Of a stretch of 52,253 nucleotides of DNA, positions 16,603 to 25,742 are shown one piece after another. The stretch comes from Butyrivibrio sp. (GTDB lineage: Bacteria > Bacillota > Clostridia > Lachnospirales > Lachnospiraceae). The stretch lies in the NCBI GenBank assembly GCA_014799955.1, contig JAAVHB010000054.1, forward strand, positions 1-52,253. The letters are read 5' to 3'. Every line of letters starts with the position of its first letter. The first letter of the stretch is position 1. The position numbers and the translations under genes were made by a program. The notes under the pieces were generated by a model. That model was given only the letters and a program-made list of their open reading frames with translations. It did not search any database and was not told the DNA's origin.

Positions 16603-18423
16603 CTATTCTACCGTAACAGATTTAGCAAGGTTGCGGGGCTGGTCTACATCGTTTCCGCGCAGCACCGCCGTGTAATACGCCATTAACTGCAAGGGAACCG
16701 AAGCGACAATCGGCATAAGCAGTATATCCGTTTCTGGTATACGGATTATATAATCCGCCACGTCGTCTCCGACCTCGGCGCTCTTGCCGCACACGAGAAC
16801 GACCTTGGCGCCCCTTGCCTTGACCTCTTTAATATTGCTGACTGTCTTTTCATACAAATCGCTCTGCGTCGCCACCGCAACAACCGGCGTCTGATCCGAA
16901 ATCAGCGCAATCGGTCCGTGCTTAAGCTCTCCCGCCGCGTCGGCCTCGGAATGTATATATGAAATTTCCTTAAGCTTCAGCGAACCTTCCATACAGAGCG
17001 CGTAGTCAAGCCCCCTTCCGATATAGAGAAGGCTGTCTGCGTTCATTATTTTGGAGGCGGCATACTGAACCTGATTTTTTTCATTGAGATACGATTCTAT
17101 AATATCGGGGATTTCCTGAAGCTTTTTCACATAGGAAACGCACTCCTCCCCGCTCATTTTTCCTTTGACCGAAGCAAGCTTAAAGGCAAAAAGATACATC
17201 ATCGAAAGCTGGACGGTAAACGCCTTGGTGGAAGCGACGGATATTTCCGGCCCCGCGTGCGTGTACATTACCATGTCGGCCTCCCTTGCAATCGATGAAC
17301 CCTTGACGTTTACGAGAGCAAGCGTCTTTGCGCCCTTCTGACGTGATATTTTAAGCGCTTCCTTAGTGTCGGCCGTTTCTCCCGACTGCGAGATAAGTAT
17401 GACCAAATCGTCCTCGCCGATAAGCGGCTCACGGTAACGGAATTCTGACGCCATATCCACGGTGACAGGAACCCTCGCCAGCTTCTCTATAACGTACTTG
17501 CCGACCATTCCGGCGTGCATGGCGGTTCCGCAGGCAACAATATATATGCTCCGATACGAGGCAAGCATCTCGTCGGTAAGTCCGCACTCGGAAAAATCAG
17601 GCATTCCGTCCGTTATTCTCGGCGTAATGGTGGTACGTATCGCCACGGGCTGCTCATGTATCTCCTTAAGCATAAAATGCTCGTAGCCGCCCTTCTGAGC
17701 GGAATCAACGTCCCAGTCCGCCGTCTGAAGTTCTTTTTCTATCAGCTCCTTATGAATATCGTATATTCTGATCTTATCCGAGGATAAAACAGCAACTTCC
17801 TCCTGCTCCAGAAGATAGTAATCCCTCGTATAGTTAAGTATCGCGGGCACGTCTGAGGCTATGAAATTCTCGCCCTGTCCGACGCCGATAATAAGCGGGC
17901 TGTCCTTGCGCACGGCATAAATCCTGTCGGGGAAATCCCTGAACGCGATTCCGAGCGCGTATGAGCCCTCAATTTCGGCTAGCACCTTTATTATGGTGTC
18001 AACCGGGTCGCCGTTATAATAGTAATCAAGAAGCTTCGCAACCGTTTCGGTATCGGTCTGGCTCACAAAGCTGTAGCCCTGCTCCTCCAGAAACGCCTTC
18101 AAGCTTGCGTAATTTTCTATAATACCGTTGTGAACTACGGAAACTCTCTTGTTGCCGTGGGGATGGGAATTAATGTCTGACGGCTCTCCGTGCGTAGCCC
18201 ATCTCGTATGACCGATTCCGCAGTGCCCCGAAGGCTTTCCGTCAGTCTTCATCTTGTTCACCAGATTGTCAAGCTTGCCCTGGCATTTTTCCACGACTAT
18301 CCTGTTGTTTTCAAAAACGGCGATTCCCGCGGAGTCATACCCCCTGTATTCCAGCTTGCGCAGCCCGTCGATAAGAACGTCGCTGCAATCCCTGTGCCCT
18401 ATATATCCTACTATTCCGCACAT
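16603..18423 (-). CDS. glmS: Glutamine-fructose-6-phosphate aminotransferase (isomerizing)
   Basis: A 606-residue enzyme that makes glucosamine-6-phosphate for peptidoglycan precursors. The class II glutamine amidotransferase domain (1-220) starts with the nucleophile Cys2 in MCGIVGYIG and includes GHTRWATHGEP. Two SIS sugar-isomerase domains follow: CGTAMHAG and ISQSGETADT at about 285-350, and IGRGLDYAL and SEADAAGELKHGPIALI further on. The C-terminal NLAKSVTVE is the conserved tail that closes the active site. No glmS ribozyme was recognised in the short 37-base gap to topB. Confidence 0.97.
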   Translation of the reverse strand: MCGIVGYIGHRDCSDVLIDGLRKLEYRGYDSAGIAVFENNRIVVEKCQGKLDNLVNKMKTDGKPSGHCGIGHTRWATHGEPSDINSHPHGNKRVSVVHNGIIENYASLKAFLEEQGYSFVSQTDTETVAKLLDYYYNGDPVDTIIKVLAEIEGSYALGIAFRDFPDRIYAVRKDSPLIIGVGQGENFIASDVPAILNYTRDYYLLEQEEVAVLSSDKIRIYDIHKELIEKELQTADWDVDSAQKGGYEHFMLKEIHEQPVAIRTTITPRITDGMPDFSECGLTDEMLASYRSIYIVACGTAMHAGMVGKYVIEKLARVPVTVDMASEFRYREPLIGEDDLVILISQSGETADTKEALKISRQKGAKTLALVNVKGSSIAREADMVMYTHAGPEISVASTKAFTVQLSMMYLFAFKLASVKGKMSGEECVSYVKKLQEIPDIIESYLNEKNQVQYAASKIMNADSLLYIGRGLDYALCMEGSLKLKEISYIHSEADAAGELKHGPIALISDQTPVVAVATQSDLYEKTVSNIKEVKARGAKVVLVCGKSAEVGDDVADYIIRIPETDILLMPIVASVPLQLMAYYTAVLRGNDVDQPRNLAKSVTVE

Positions 18424-18460
18424 AATACCTCCTTAACCTTCCCGTGTCCGTTAATCATAC

Positions 18461-20458
18461 CTATTTATAATATGCCGCCGACTTGTCAAAAAACTCTCTC
18501 AAGTCGTACTGATTGTTAAGCCCCTTTACCAGATTGGTATTCCTGACTATAAATGCCTCGAGCTTTCCGAGATATTCCTCCGTCGAAATATTTCCGTTCG
18601 CAACGCCCGTAAGCCCCTTTTCCCAGCTTGCCGTAAGCTGCGGGTCCAGAAGTCTCGTGATGGAGCCGTTCACCACGTCGTACACCATCTCGCCGAGCTG
18701 TGCCGGAGTTATAATCTGAGTTTTATTGTTAAGCATAATATATTTTTTGTCAACAAGTTTTTTGAGTATCTCGGCGCGCGTCGCGCTTGTTCCGATTCCG
18801 CTGCCCTTTATCTGCGCGCGAAGCTCCTCGTCCTCTATAAGCTGTCCTGCGTTTTCCATCGCGAGAATCATCGAGCCGGAATTGTAACGCTTGGGCGGCG
18901 TGGTTTCGCCCTCCTTTATGCTGAATTCCTTAACGTCAAGCAAATCGCCCTTTTTGATGCTTTTAAGCCGTTCAAGCAAGGAGGCGTCGCATTTTGCCTC
19001 GCCGTCCTTATCCTCGGCGTCGGACTGATTTTTTTTCCATGAATCAAGCACCTTGAGATAGCCCTCTTCGGCAAGCACCTTGAAATTGGCAAAAAAGCTC
19101 TCCGTTTCGCGTTTAAGCACGATTCCCGCCTTCCGATAGACAGCCGCCGGATAAAAAATACAGAGAAATCTCCGCACTATCGCGTAATACACGCTCTTCG
19201 TGACGGGAGAAAGCCCGCCTAACGCTCCGAAGCCCTGTCCGGTAGGGATTATGGCGTAATGGTCAGTTATCTGCTTATCGTTTACATATCTGCTCTTGGC
19301 AATGCTTTTGTGCGCGCCCCTCTCAAGAATATTCCCGGCAAACTCCCGATATTCTCCCAGATTTTTAAGTCCCGCGATATTACGCTCGATAACCTTCGCC
19401 ACCGCGCTTGAAAGCACCCTCGCGTCGGTTCGCGGATACGTTACAAGCTTTTTCTCGTAAAGCTCCTGCGTGTGCTTAAGCGTCTCGTCAGGATTCAGCT
19501 TGAAAAATTTGGAGCAATCGTTCTGAAGCTCCGCAAGATTATACAAAAGAGGCGGCTGCTTATTCTCGTTTTTGCGCTCCACGGACTGCACCTGCATATT
19601 CACAGGAGGATTCGCCTTCATTTTGTCGATAAGCTCTCCCGCGTGGCACTCCTCCTTAAAACCGTTTTCTTTATATAAAAGCGGCGATTCAAAATAAGCA
19701 GAACCCCCGACTGCCTTCCACTCCGCCTCAAAGCCTTTGTCACCCTCAAGGCTTACCGATGCCAGAACCCGGTAAAACGGCGTTTTTACAAAATCCCGTA
19801 TCTCCCGCTCGCGCTTTACGACCATTCCGAGAACGCAGGTCATTACCCGCCCCACCGCAATCACGGTGCGCTCGTTACTCCTGAAAAAAGACGAAATCGC
19901 GTTTCCGTATTTAAGCGTAAGTACTCTCGAGAAATTGATTCCCATAAGGTAGTCTTCCTTGGCGCGAAGATAAGCCGCGTCGGAAAGGCTGTCATACTCC
20001 GACAAATCCTTCGCCTGCTCAACGCCGCGCTTTATTTCCTCCTCGGTCTGGGAATCTATCCACACGCGCCTTCTTTTTTTGCCGGAAACACCGGACATCT
20101 GCTCCACAAGACGGTATATGTACTCACCCTCGCGCCCCGAGTCCGTACAAACATAAATCGTGTCGATATCCTTCCTTTTAAGAAGCCCCGACACGATATC
20201 AAACTGTTTTCTGACCGCCGGAATAACCTCGTACCTCCACTCCGTCGGTATAAAGGGAAGCGTTTCCATGCTCCATCTTCTGAGCGCCGCATCGTAAGCC
20301 GCCGGATAGCTCATAGTCACGAGATGCCCCACGCACCATGTGAAAACGGCGTCCTCCGACTCCGCGTATCCGTCGCGCCTTGCCGCCTGCTTGCCGAGCG
20401 ATTTCATGAACTCCTGCGCCACGCTCGGCTTTTCGGCTATAAATAAACTTTTTGCCAT
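18461..20458 (-). CDS. topB: DNA topoisomerase III
   Basis: A 665-residue type IA topoisomerase. The TOPRIM domain opens with IAEKPSVAQEF and contains the acidic triad VCTDSGREGEYIYRL; the catalytic tyrosine is in LVTYPRTDAR; the GSGIGTSATRAEI block is also typical. No C-terminal zinc-finger region is seen. Topoisomerase III decatenates DNA intermediates and resolves recombination structures with RecQ-type helicases. It is tightly spaced (18 bases) behind the AAA ATPase gene. Confidence 0.94.
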   Translation of the reverse strand: MAKSLFIAEKPSVAQEFMKSLGKQAARRDGYAESEDAVFTWCVGHLVTMSYPAAYDAALRRWSMETLPFIPTEWRYEVIPAVRKQFDIVSGLLKRKDIDTIYVCTDSGREGEYIYRLVEQMSGVSGKKRRRVWIDSQTEEEIKRGVEQAKDLSEYDSLSDAAYLRAKEDYLMGINFSRVLTLKYGNAISSFFRSNERTVIAVGRVMTCVLGMVVKREREIRDFVKTPFYRVLASVSLEGDKGFEAEWKAVGGSAYFESPLLYKENGFKEECHAGELIDKMKANPPVNMQVQSVERKNENKQPPLLYNLAELQNDCSKFFKLNPDETLKHTQELYEKKLVTYPRTDARVLSSAVAKVIERNIAGLKNLGEYREFAGNILERGAHKSIAKSRYVNDKQITDHYAIIPTGQGFGALGGLSPVTKSVYYAIVRRFLCIFYPAAVYRKAGIVLKRETESFFANFKVLAEEGYLKVLDSWKKNQSDAEDKDGEAKCDASLLERLKSIKKGDLLDVKEFSIKEGETTPPKRYNSGSMILAMENAGQLIEDEELRAQIKGSGIGTSATRAEILKKLVDKKYIMLNNKTQIITPAQLGEMVYDVVNGSITRLLDPQLTASWEKGLTGVANGNISTEEYLGKLEAFIVRNTNLVKGLNNQYDLREFFDKSAAYYK

Positions 20459-20476
20459 ATAAGCATAGCTCTCTTT

Positions 20477-21835
20477 CTATAAATCGTCAATTCCGATAAG
20501 TATCAGCTTCTCTCCCTGAAGCTTCATAAGCTCGCCGTCAAAGCCTCCCGCGGAGAAAAGAAAATACTGCACGGCGTTTGCGCCCGCAAGACTCACGTTC
20601 TCACGAAGCCTGTCAAATTCGTCCTTACCGACCGGCTCCTTTCCGGCGTATGCCTGTCCTATTACGGCATTTTCGCCGTCATCATATATTATGTGGACGT
20701 CGCCCGATTTGCCGTACCATCTTCCCTTATATTCGCCGCGCAAGGCAAGCCGCCCGGCGTCGTTCATAATCTGTAAAAATTCTCCGGCAATCCTTATAAA
20801 CGCCTCCAGCGCAAAATCATCAAGCCCCGGCTCTATATATTTGTCATAAAAAAGCTCCGCCTGCGTGCAGTCCGTAATTCCGGAATACGGATAAATAAAT
20901 CTGAACCAGAATCCGATTAAATCGTCCTTTATCCGGTAAAGCCCCTTCTTTACATTACGGCTGTCGCCCGATTCGTACGAAAAAATCTTCTCCGCCAGCT
21001 CCCGCTCTATAAGATTGTTCAGGTAAACGCTTATCTTATCCCTGCCGTATCCCGTATACGTGTGTATATCGTTTAATTTGTTCATTCCTGCGGCAAGACA
21101 GCCCAATATAGTGCGGTACACTCCCGTTTCGCGGAATTCTTCCTTTACAAAAAGCTCCGCCTCTTTTCTGAAAGGACCCGTATCCTCCAGAAAGAGCCTG
21201 CATATATTGCTCTTTACGTCAGCCCCATCGTCCCATGCCGCAAGATACCCCGGCACACCTCCGGTCACGGCATACATATAAAGCGAATTTCTCGCACCCA
21301 TTTCGGGGAACATTCCTACCATATCGGCATAGCCAAGCTCCTTCAGCTTGAGAAACGCGTTGATCGAATACGCTGCGCTTCCGATGGACTTTACCATGGA
21401 ATTCTCCACCCACAGCACCGATGAACTGGCAAGAATTACCATAACCTTGCCCTCTCCGAGATTGCCGCGCACCATAGCGGCAATTGCGCCCATAAACGAA
21501 GCGTCCGCCCTGACTATATTCTGGAATTCTTCAAAAACGAAAAGGGCAGGTTCTTCCTGCCTCAATATAATTTCACGGAAAATATCCGCATAGTCCCCCG
21601 TCGCCTCAAATCCCTCAAGCTGCTCGCGGACGCATCTTATAAAGCCCTCCAGCAAATCAAAATACGCGGCGGGCGCGGCGTTGAAATATATATAGCGCTT
21701 ATCACCCGCGAACTCCTTTATCAGCGCGGTTTTGCCGATTCTGCGCCTTCCGTACAGAACCGTCAGATTGTTTTTATCCGAACCGTAATAACCGTTCAGG
21801 ACTTTAAGCTGTTCCTCTCTTCCGACCATAAACAT
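20477..21835 (-). CDS. Archaeal-type AAA ATPase with DUF234 nuclease-like C-terminus
   Basis: A 452-residue protein opening with FMVGREEQLKVLN and a Walker A motif GRRRIGKT at about 30-37. A Walker B-like strand ALFVFEEFQN follows at about 94-103. A winged-helix region with TGYGRDKISVYLNNLIER (about 260-285) comes next. The C-terminal part (about 330-452) resembles DUF234, a restriction-endonuclease-like fold, with DVHIIYDDGENAVIGQAY. This family is common in archaea and Clostridia; its biological role is unresolved, with DNA-related or mobile-element functions suggested. A second ATG at 21829 is possible. Confidence 0.78.
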   Translation of the reverse strand: MFMVGREEQLKVLNGYYGSDKNNLTVLYGRRRIGKTALIKEFAGDKRYIYFNAAPAAYFDLLEGFIRCVREQLEGFEATGDYADIFREIILRQEEPALFVFEEFQNIVRADASFMGAIAAMVRGNLGEGKVMVILASSSVLWVENSMVKSIGSAAYSINAFLKLKELGYADMVGMFPEMGARNSLYMYAVTGGVPGYLAAWDDGADVKSNICRLFLEDTGPFRKEAELFVKEEFRETGVYRTILGCLAAGMNKLNDIHTYTGYGRDKISVYLNNLIERELAEKIFSYESGDSRNVKKGLYRIKDDLIGFWFRFIYPYSGITDCTQAELFYDKYIEPGLDDFALEAFIRIAGEFLQIMNDAGRLALRGEYKGRWYGKSGDVHIIYDDGENAVIGQAYAGKEPVGKDEFDRLRENVSLAGANAVQYFLFSAGGFDGELMKLQGEKLILIGIDDL

Positions 21836-21850
21836 ATATCCCCCGTATCC

Positions 21851-22435
21851 TTATTTGGATTCGTCAAGCGTAAGCTCGTACGCCGGCATGAAATTTTCCA
21901 TGAAGTAATCAGCCTCACGCATTCCCAGACCGTCGATTATTTCCCTTATGGATTCCCCCGCCTTCTCAAAATCGCTGTTACCCATGCGCCTTTCCTCAAC
22001 GCATTTTATATATGCCGATATCTTGTCGGCAGCCTTAACATAACGCCAAAGCTGTTCTTCCTCCTTTGTTTCGTCGAGAATCCCCCTGTAAGCCTCCTTA
22101 AGCTCATCGGGAAGTCCCGTCAGCAGCTCTCTTGCGGCAATCCCCTCGACCTCCTTGTAGGCGTCGCGAATTGCAGGATTGTAATACTTAATCGGAGTCG
22201 GCATATCTCCGGTTATAATTTCGGTTGCGTCATGGTACATTCCCATAAGAGCAAGCCTGTCGGCATTTACGCTTCCGCCGAATATACTGTTGTTTATTAC
22301 GCCCAGAGCGTGGGCAATCATAGCGACCTCAAGGCTGTGCTCGCTTATATTTTCTTTAAAGGTGTTGCGCATGAGTCCCCATCTGTTGATATATTTCATA
22401 CGGGACATCATCGCAAAAAAATGGTTATCCTTCAT
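21851..22435 (-). CDS. yfbR: 5'-deoxynucleotidase, HD-domain (YfbR type)
   Basis: A 194-residue HD-superfamily phosphohydrolase. The N-terminal segment with RMKYINRWGLMRNT, the first metal His in NISEHSLEVA and the HD pair in GMYHDATEIITGDMPTP match YfbR, which dephosphorylates deoxyribonucleoside 5'-monophosphates. The downstream KAADKISAYIKCVEE helix supplies the last metal Asp. Its start codon directly abuts the galM stop (galM is upstream on the minus strand), so the two are translationally linked. Confidence 0.88.
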   Translation of the reverse strand: MKDNHFFAMMSRMKYINRWGLMRNTFKENISEHSLEVAMIAHALGVINNSIFGGSVNADRLALMGMYHDATEIITGDMPTPIKYYNPAIRDAYKEVEGIAARELLTGLPDELKEAYRGILDETKEEEQLWRYVKAADKISAYIKCVEERRMGNSDFEKAGESIREIIDGLGMREADYFMENFMPAYELTLDESK

Positions 22436-23509
22436 TTAGTCACGGCTCTCCTTAAGAACGTCAAAATGATATACCGTACGGCTCACAGTTTCTTCCCCCG
22501 CCCTGATTACCGGCGACGGGAACGACGGGTGATTAACCGCGTCCGGATAGTGCTGCGTCTCAAAAGCCACGCCCTGGTAAGGATGATATGTCGTGTTGTC
22601 CTTGCCCTTGTTTTTCGTGCTTATATAGTTTCCGGTGTACATCTGAAGCCCCGGCATATCGGTGCTGATTTCCATAACACGCCCGCTTTTGGGTTCGACA
22701 ACCCTTGCCACCGGCATAAGCCGTCCGTCATTAGCAAGGCAGAAATTATGGTCATAGCCGCCCTTTACCTTTATGACCTCATCATCCGAGTACATTCCGT
22801 CCCCGATTCTTTTAGGCTTCCTGAAATCAAGAAGTGTCCCCTCAACATTGTACAATTCATCATCGGCAACCCTTCCCTCCGTTCCGAAGGTAAATTTATC
22901 CGCGTCTATCCGCACCTCATGATTGTCAATAACTCCGCTGTTATGTCCGCCGAGGTTAAAATAAGAATGATTCGTCATATTGAAAAGCGTGTCCGCGTCG
23001 CTTAACGCTCTGTACTCAATTATAACCGAATCGTCCTCCGTAAGAATATAGGTTACGGAAAGCTTAAGATTACCGGGCATTCCCTGGTCTCCGTCAGGAC
23101 TGAAAAGAGAAAATTCCACTCCATCACCATCGGCTCCGTCTATTATTCTGCCCTCCCAGAGCCGTGTATAATAGGTATCGGGACCGCTGTGCAGATTTTT
23201 GCCGGAATCGTTGTCCGCCAGGTCGTACTCTTTCCCGTTAAGCACAAATCTGTGCCCGAAAATCCGGTTGGCATTGCGCCCTACAGTCGCGCCGAAGGCG
23301 TCAAAACTTCTCAATTCGTATTCCTCTCCCGACGTAAGTCCGAGGACAACATCGTCCGTTCTGCCGTTTATATCCTTTACGAGCATTGAAACCCAAACGG
23401 CTCCCATGTCGGTGAGCTTCATCACCGTATTGCCGGAGTTGGTAACCGTATAAAGCTTTATCTCCCTGCCATCCTTTGTTTTACCGAAATTTGACACCTC
23501 AACAGACAT
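22436..23509 (-). CDS. galM: Aldose 1-epimerase
   Basis: A 357-residue galactose mutarotase. Family markers are GRNANRIFGHRFVLNGKEY, the catalytic His region NMTNHSYFNLGGH, the DHNFCL block and the terminal GVAFETQHYPDAVNHPSFPS with its catalytic Glu. It interconverts alpha and beta anomers of galactose or glucose. No other Leloir genes are adjacent. It is followed without gap by yfbR. Confidence 0.93.
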   Translation of the reverse strand: MSVEVSNFGKTKDGREIKLYTVTNSGNTVMKLTDMGAVWVSMLVKDINGRTDDVVLGLTSGEEYELRSFDAFGATVGRNANRIFGHRFVLNGKEYDLADNDSGKNLHSGPDTYYTRLWEGRIIDGADGDGVEFSLFSPDGDQGMPGNLKLSVTYILTEDDSVIIEYRALSDADTLFNMTNHSYFNLGGHNSGVIDNHEVRIDADKFTFGTEGRVADDELYNVEGTLLDFRKPKRIGDGMYSDDEVIKVKGGYDHNFCLANDGRLMPVARVVEPKSGRVMEISTDMPGLQMYTGNYISTKNKGKDNTTYHPYQGVAFETQHYPDAVNHPSFPSPVIRAGEETVSRTVYHFDVLKESRD

Positions 23510-23526
23510 CCCGCATCTCCTTATTT

Positions 23527-23895
23527 TTAAATATTTTCGGGCTCATTCACCATTTCGTATACATCTATCTTGAACTGCTCTGCGGGATTCAGTCCGATAA
23601 ACTTGCACCCGTATGTAATCTCACCTTCTATATCCTCGTTTTCCATTCTTATAATCTCAAGAACGGCGTCAAAGGTATCCTTGGTCCAAAGTATTACCTT
23701 AGCGTCATAATAAGAATTTAACGGCAGCAGTTCCTTGGTTGTGAACGCCATACCGCCCTTTGAAATATTGATTACATTGACTTCAAATTCACCCTGATTC
23801 GGCTCAAAAATCATCTTTTCGTTTCTGATGCTCTTAAGCTTGATGGTAGCGTTGATATCCATTCTTTTGCTCCATCTTTTTTCTTTTTGTTCCAT
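23527..23895 (-). CDS. PilZ-domain protein, probable c-di-GMP receptor
   Basis: A 122-residue single-domain protein. The N-terminal RWSKR fits the RxxxR motif and NISKGG fits the [D/N]xSxxG motif that together bind cyclic-di-GMP in PilZ domains. No other domain or signal is present, so it is a cytoplasmic adaptor type. The window also encodes a GGDEF synthase and two HD-GYP proteins, giving a plausible signalling context. An AGGAGG ribosome site precedes the start. It lies between queA and galM with gaps of 15-17 bases. Confidence 0.85.
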   Translation of the reverse strand: MEQKEKRWSKRMDINATIKLKSIRNEKMIFEPNQGEFEVNVINISKGGMAFTTKELLPLNSYYDAKVILWTKDTFDAVLEIIRMENEDIEGEITYGCKFIGLNPAEQFKIDVYEMVNEPENI

Positions 23896-23910
23896 TTTAC
23901 AACCTCCTGA

Positions 23911-24936
23911 TTATTTTATAAACATTGCGTCACCGAAGCTGAAAAACCTGTAGCCTTCCTTCACAGCCTCCGCATATGCATACATTATTTTATCTTTCCC
24001 CGCAAGAGCAGAAACAAGCATAAGCAAAGTAGACTCCGGCAGGTGAAAATTCGTTATAAGACAATCGAGCGCTTTAAAACGGTAGCCCGGATAAATAAAT
24101 ATCTCCGTATCCCCGCTCGCTGCAGGGATATACCCGTCCTCCGATGCGGCGGATTCAACGGTCCTGCAGCTCGTGGTCCCGACACAGATAACGCGCCCTC
24201 CCGCAGCCTTAGCCGAATTGATAATATCCGCCTGTTCCTTTTCTATACAAAAGAACTCTGAATGCATACGGTGCTCTTTTATATTCTCCACCTTCACGGG
24301 TCTGAAGGTTCCGAGCCCCACATGGAGCGTCACTCTCGCAAGCTTAACGCCCTTTGCTTCTATCCTCTCGAGCAGCTCCTCCGTAAAATGAAGTCCCGCG
24401 GTCGGCGCGGCTGCGGAGCCGTCATGCTTTGCGTAAACGGTCTGATAGCGGTTTTTGTCCTTGAGTTCATGAGTAATATAAGGCGGCAGCGGCATCTGCC
24501 CCAGTTTATCGAGAAGCTCTTCAAAAATGCCCTCATACTCAAAATGTATGAGCCTGTTGCCGTCCTCTATAATCTCCGTTATCTCACCCTTAAGAAGTCC
24601 TTCTCCGAAAACGATCACCGTCCCCGGACGGGCCTTTTTGCCCGGGCGCACCAGACACTCCCATATATCGCCCGCGCAGCGCTTAAGCAGAAGAATCTCT
24701 ATTAACGCCCCCGTATTTTCCCTTGTTCCGTACAGCCTTGCGGGAATAACCTTCGTATCGTTTATGACCAGGCAGTCGCCCGGATTCAGATAGTCGATTA
24801 TATCGGTAAAGCGCTTATGCTCGATTTCTCCCGTTGCGCGGTCAAGCACCAGAAGCCTTGAAGACGAGCGATCCTCAAGCGGGTCCTGCGCGATAAGCTC
24901 CTTCGGAAGATAGTAATCAAATTCCTTTAACTCCAT
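23911..24936 (-). CDS. queA: S-adenosylmethionine:tRNA ribosyltransferase-isomerase
   Basis: A 341-residue enzyme that transfers and isomerises the ribosyl moiety of SAM to preQ1-tRNA, forming epoxyqueuosine. The family motifs [42 protein letters not shown] and the C-terminal [17 protein letters not shown] are intact. ATG 24936 with AGGTG upstream is chosen over 24966 because [11 protein letters not shown] matches the family start. It works downstream of tgt, located 10 kb away in this window. Confidence 0.96.
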   Translation of the reverse strand: MELKEFDYYLPKELIAQDPLEDRSSSRLLVLDRATGEIEHKRFTDIIDYLNPGDCLVINDTKVIPARLYGTRENTGALIEILLLKRCAGDIWECLVRPGKKARPGTVIVFGEGLLKGEITEIIEDGNRLIHFEYEGIFEELLDKLGQMPLPPYITHELKDKNRYQTVYAKHDGSAAAPTAGLHFTEELLERIEAKGVKLARVTLHVGLGTFRPVKVENIKEHRMHSEFFCIEKEQADIINSAKAAGGRVICVGTTSCRTVESAASEDGYIPAASGDTEIFIYPGYRFKALDCLITNFHLPESTLLMLVSALAGKDKIMYAYAEAVKEGYRFFSFGDAMFIK

Positions 24937-24958
24937 TTTAACACCTATTTCAAAAAAT

Positions 24959-25729
24959 TCAAACAAATATATTCACAATAAGCACCGCCGCGCTCAGCAC
25001 AATAAGAATCACTCCGGTAGCCCTGTTTAACGTCACAGGCTTCGCTCTGTTTGCGATAACGGCGGCGATTCTTGCCCAGACAAAAGTTGATGCCACGCAC
25101 AAGGCAAGCACGAACCAGTCGGGCGCACCGCCTATCGCGAAATGGCTGGCCGAGCCTACAAGCGCGGTAAACGTCATAATGAATACGCTCGTGCCTACCG
25201 CAGTCTTAAGCTCATAGCCCAGCACCGCGGTCAGTATCAGAAGCATCATCATTCCTCCGCCCGCCCCGACAAAGCCGCATATAAACCCTATAAGGCTTCC
25301 GGCGATAAGCGACTGGATTACCCGCTTTTTTGCGCTTTCCGACAGCATTTTTTCCTTTGTCGTCATAACCGGCTTTACAATGAATTTTATTCCGAGAATA
25401 AGGGTCATAACGACGGAAAAATTACCCATCGCGGTATTCGGTACCTTGCTTGACACAAAACTCCCGAGCATCGTGAAAACCAGCACCATCGCCATCATGA
25501 TAAGCCCGTTTTTTATGTCAAGATTGCGGTTTTTACCGTAGGTATAGGCGCTTACCGCGCTCGCAAGCACGTCGCTCGCAAGCGCGATTCCGACCGCCTC
25601 GTATGCGGGCAGCCCGAGAAAGGTCACAAGCATCGGCGTGATGACCGCCGCCGCGCTCATTCCCGCAAAGCCCGTGCCCAGACCCGCGCCTGCTCCCGCT
25701 ATAAAGCAAACAATAATCTTAATCCACAT
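24959..25729 (-). CDS. TauE/SafE-family membrane permease
   Basis: A 256-residue protein with seven or eight membrane segments and the internal duplication typical of TauE/SafE (DUF81) permeases: [14 protein letters not shown] in the first half and [15 protein letters not shown] in the second. Members export or import organosulfur compounds, sulfite or other anions; the substrate here is unknown. ATG 25729 has a GGAGAG site and replaces an upstream start that would overlap pheT. Confidence 0.85.
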   Translation of the reverse strand: MWIKIIVCFIAGAGAGLGTGFAGMSAAAVITPMLVTFLGLPAYEAVGIALASDVLASAVSAYTYGKNRNLDIKNGLIMMAMVLVFTMLGSFVSSKVPNTAMGNFSVVMTLILGIKFIVKPVMTTKEKMLSESAKKRVIQSLIAGSLIGFICGFVGAGGGMMMLLILTAVLGYELKTAVGTSVFIMTFTALVGSASHFAIGGAPDWFVLALCVASTFVWARIAAVIANRAKPVTLNRATGVILIVLSAAVLIVNIFV

Positions 25730-25742
25730 TGCACTCTCCGTA

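Noticed and set aside
18424-18460. glmS ribozyme upstream of glmS
   Set aside because: The gap to topB is only 37 bases and lacks the conserved ribozyme core; many Clostridia carry glmS without it.
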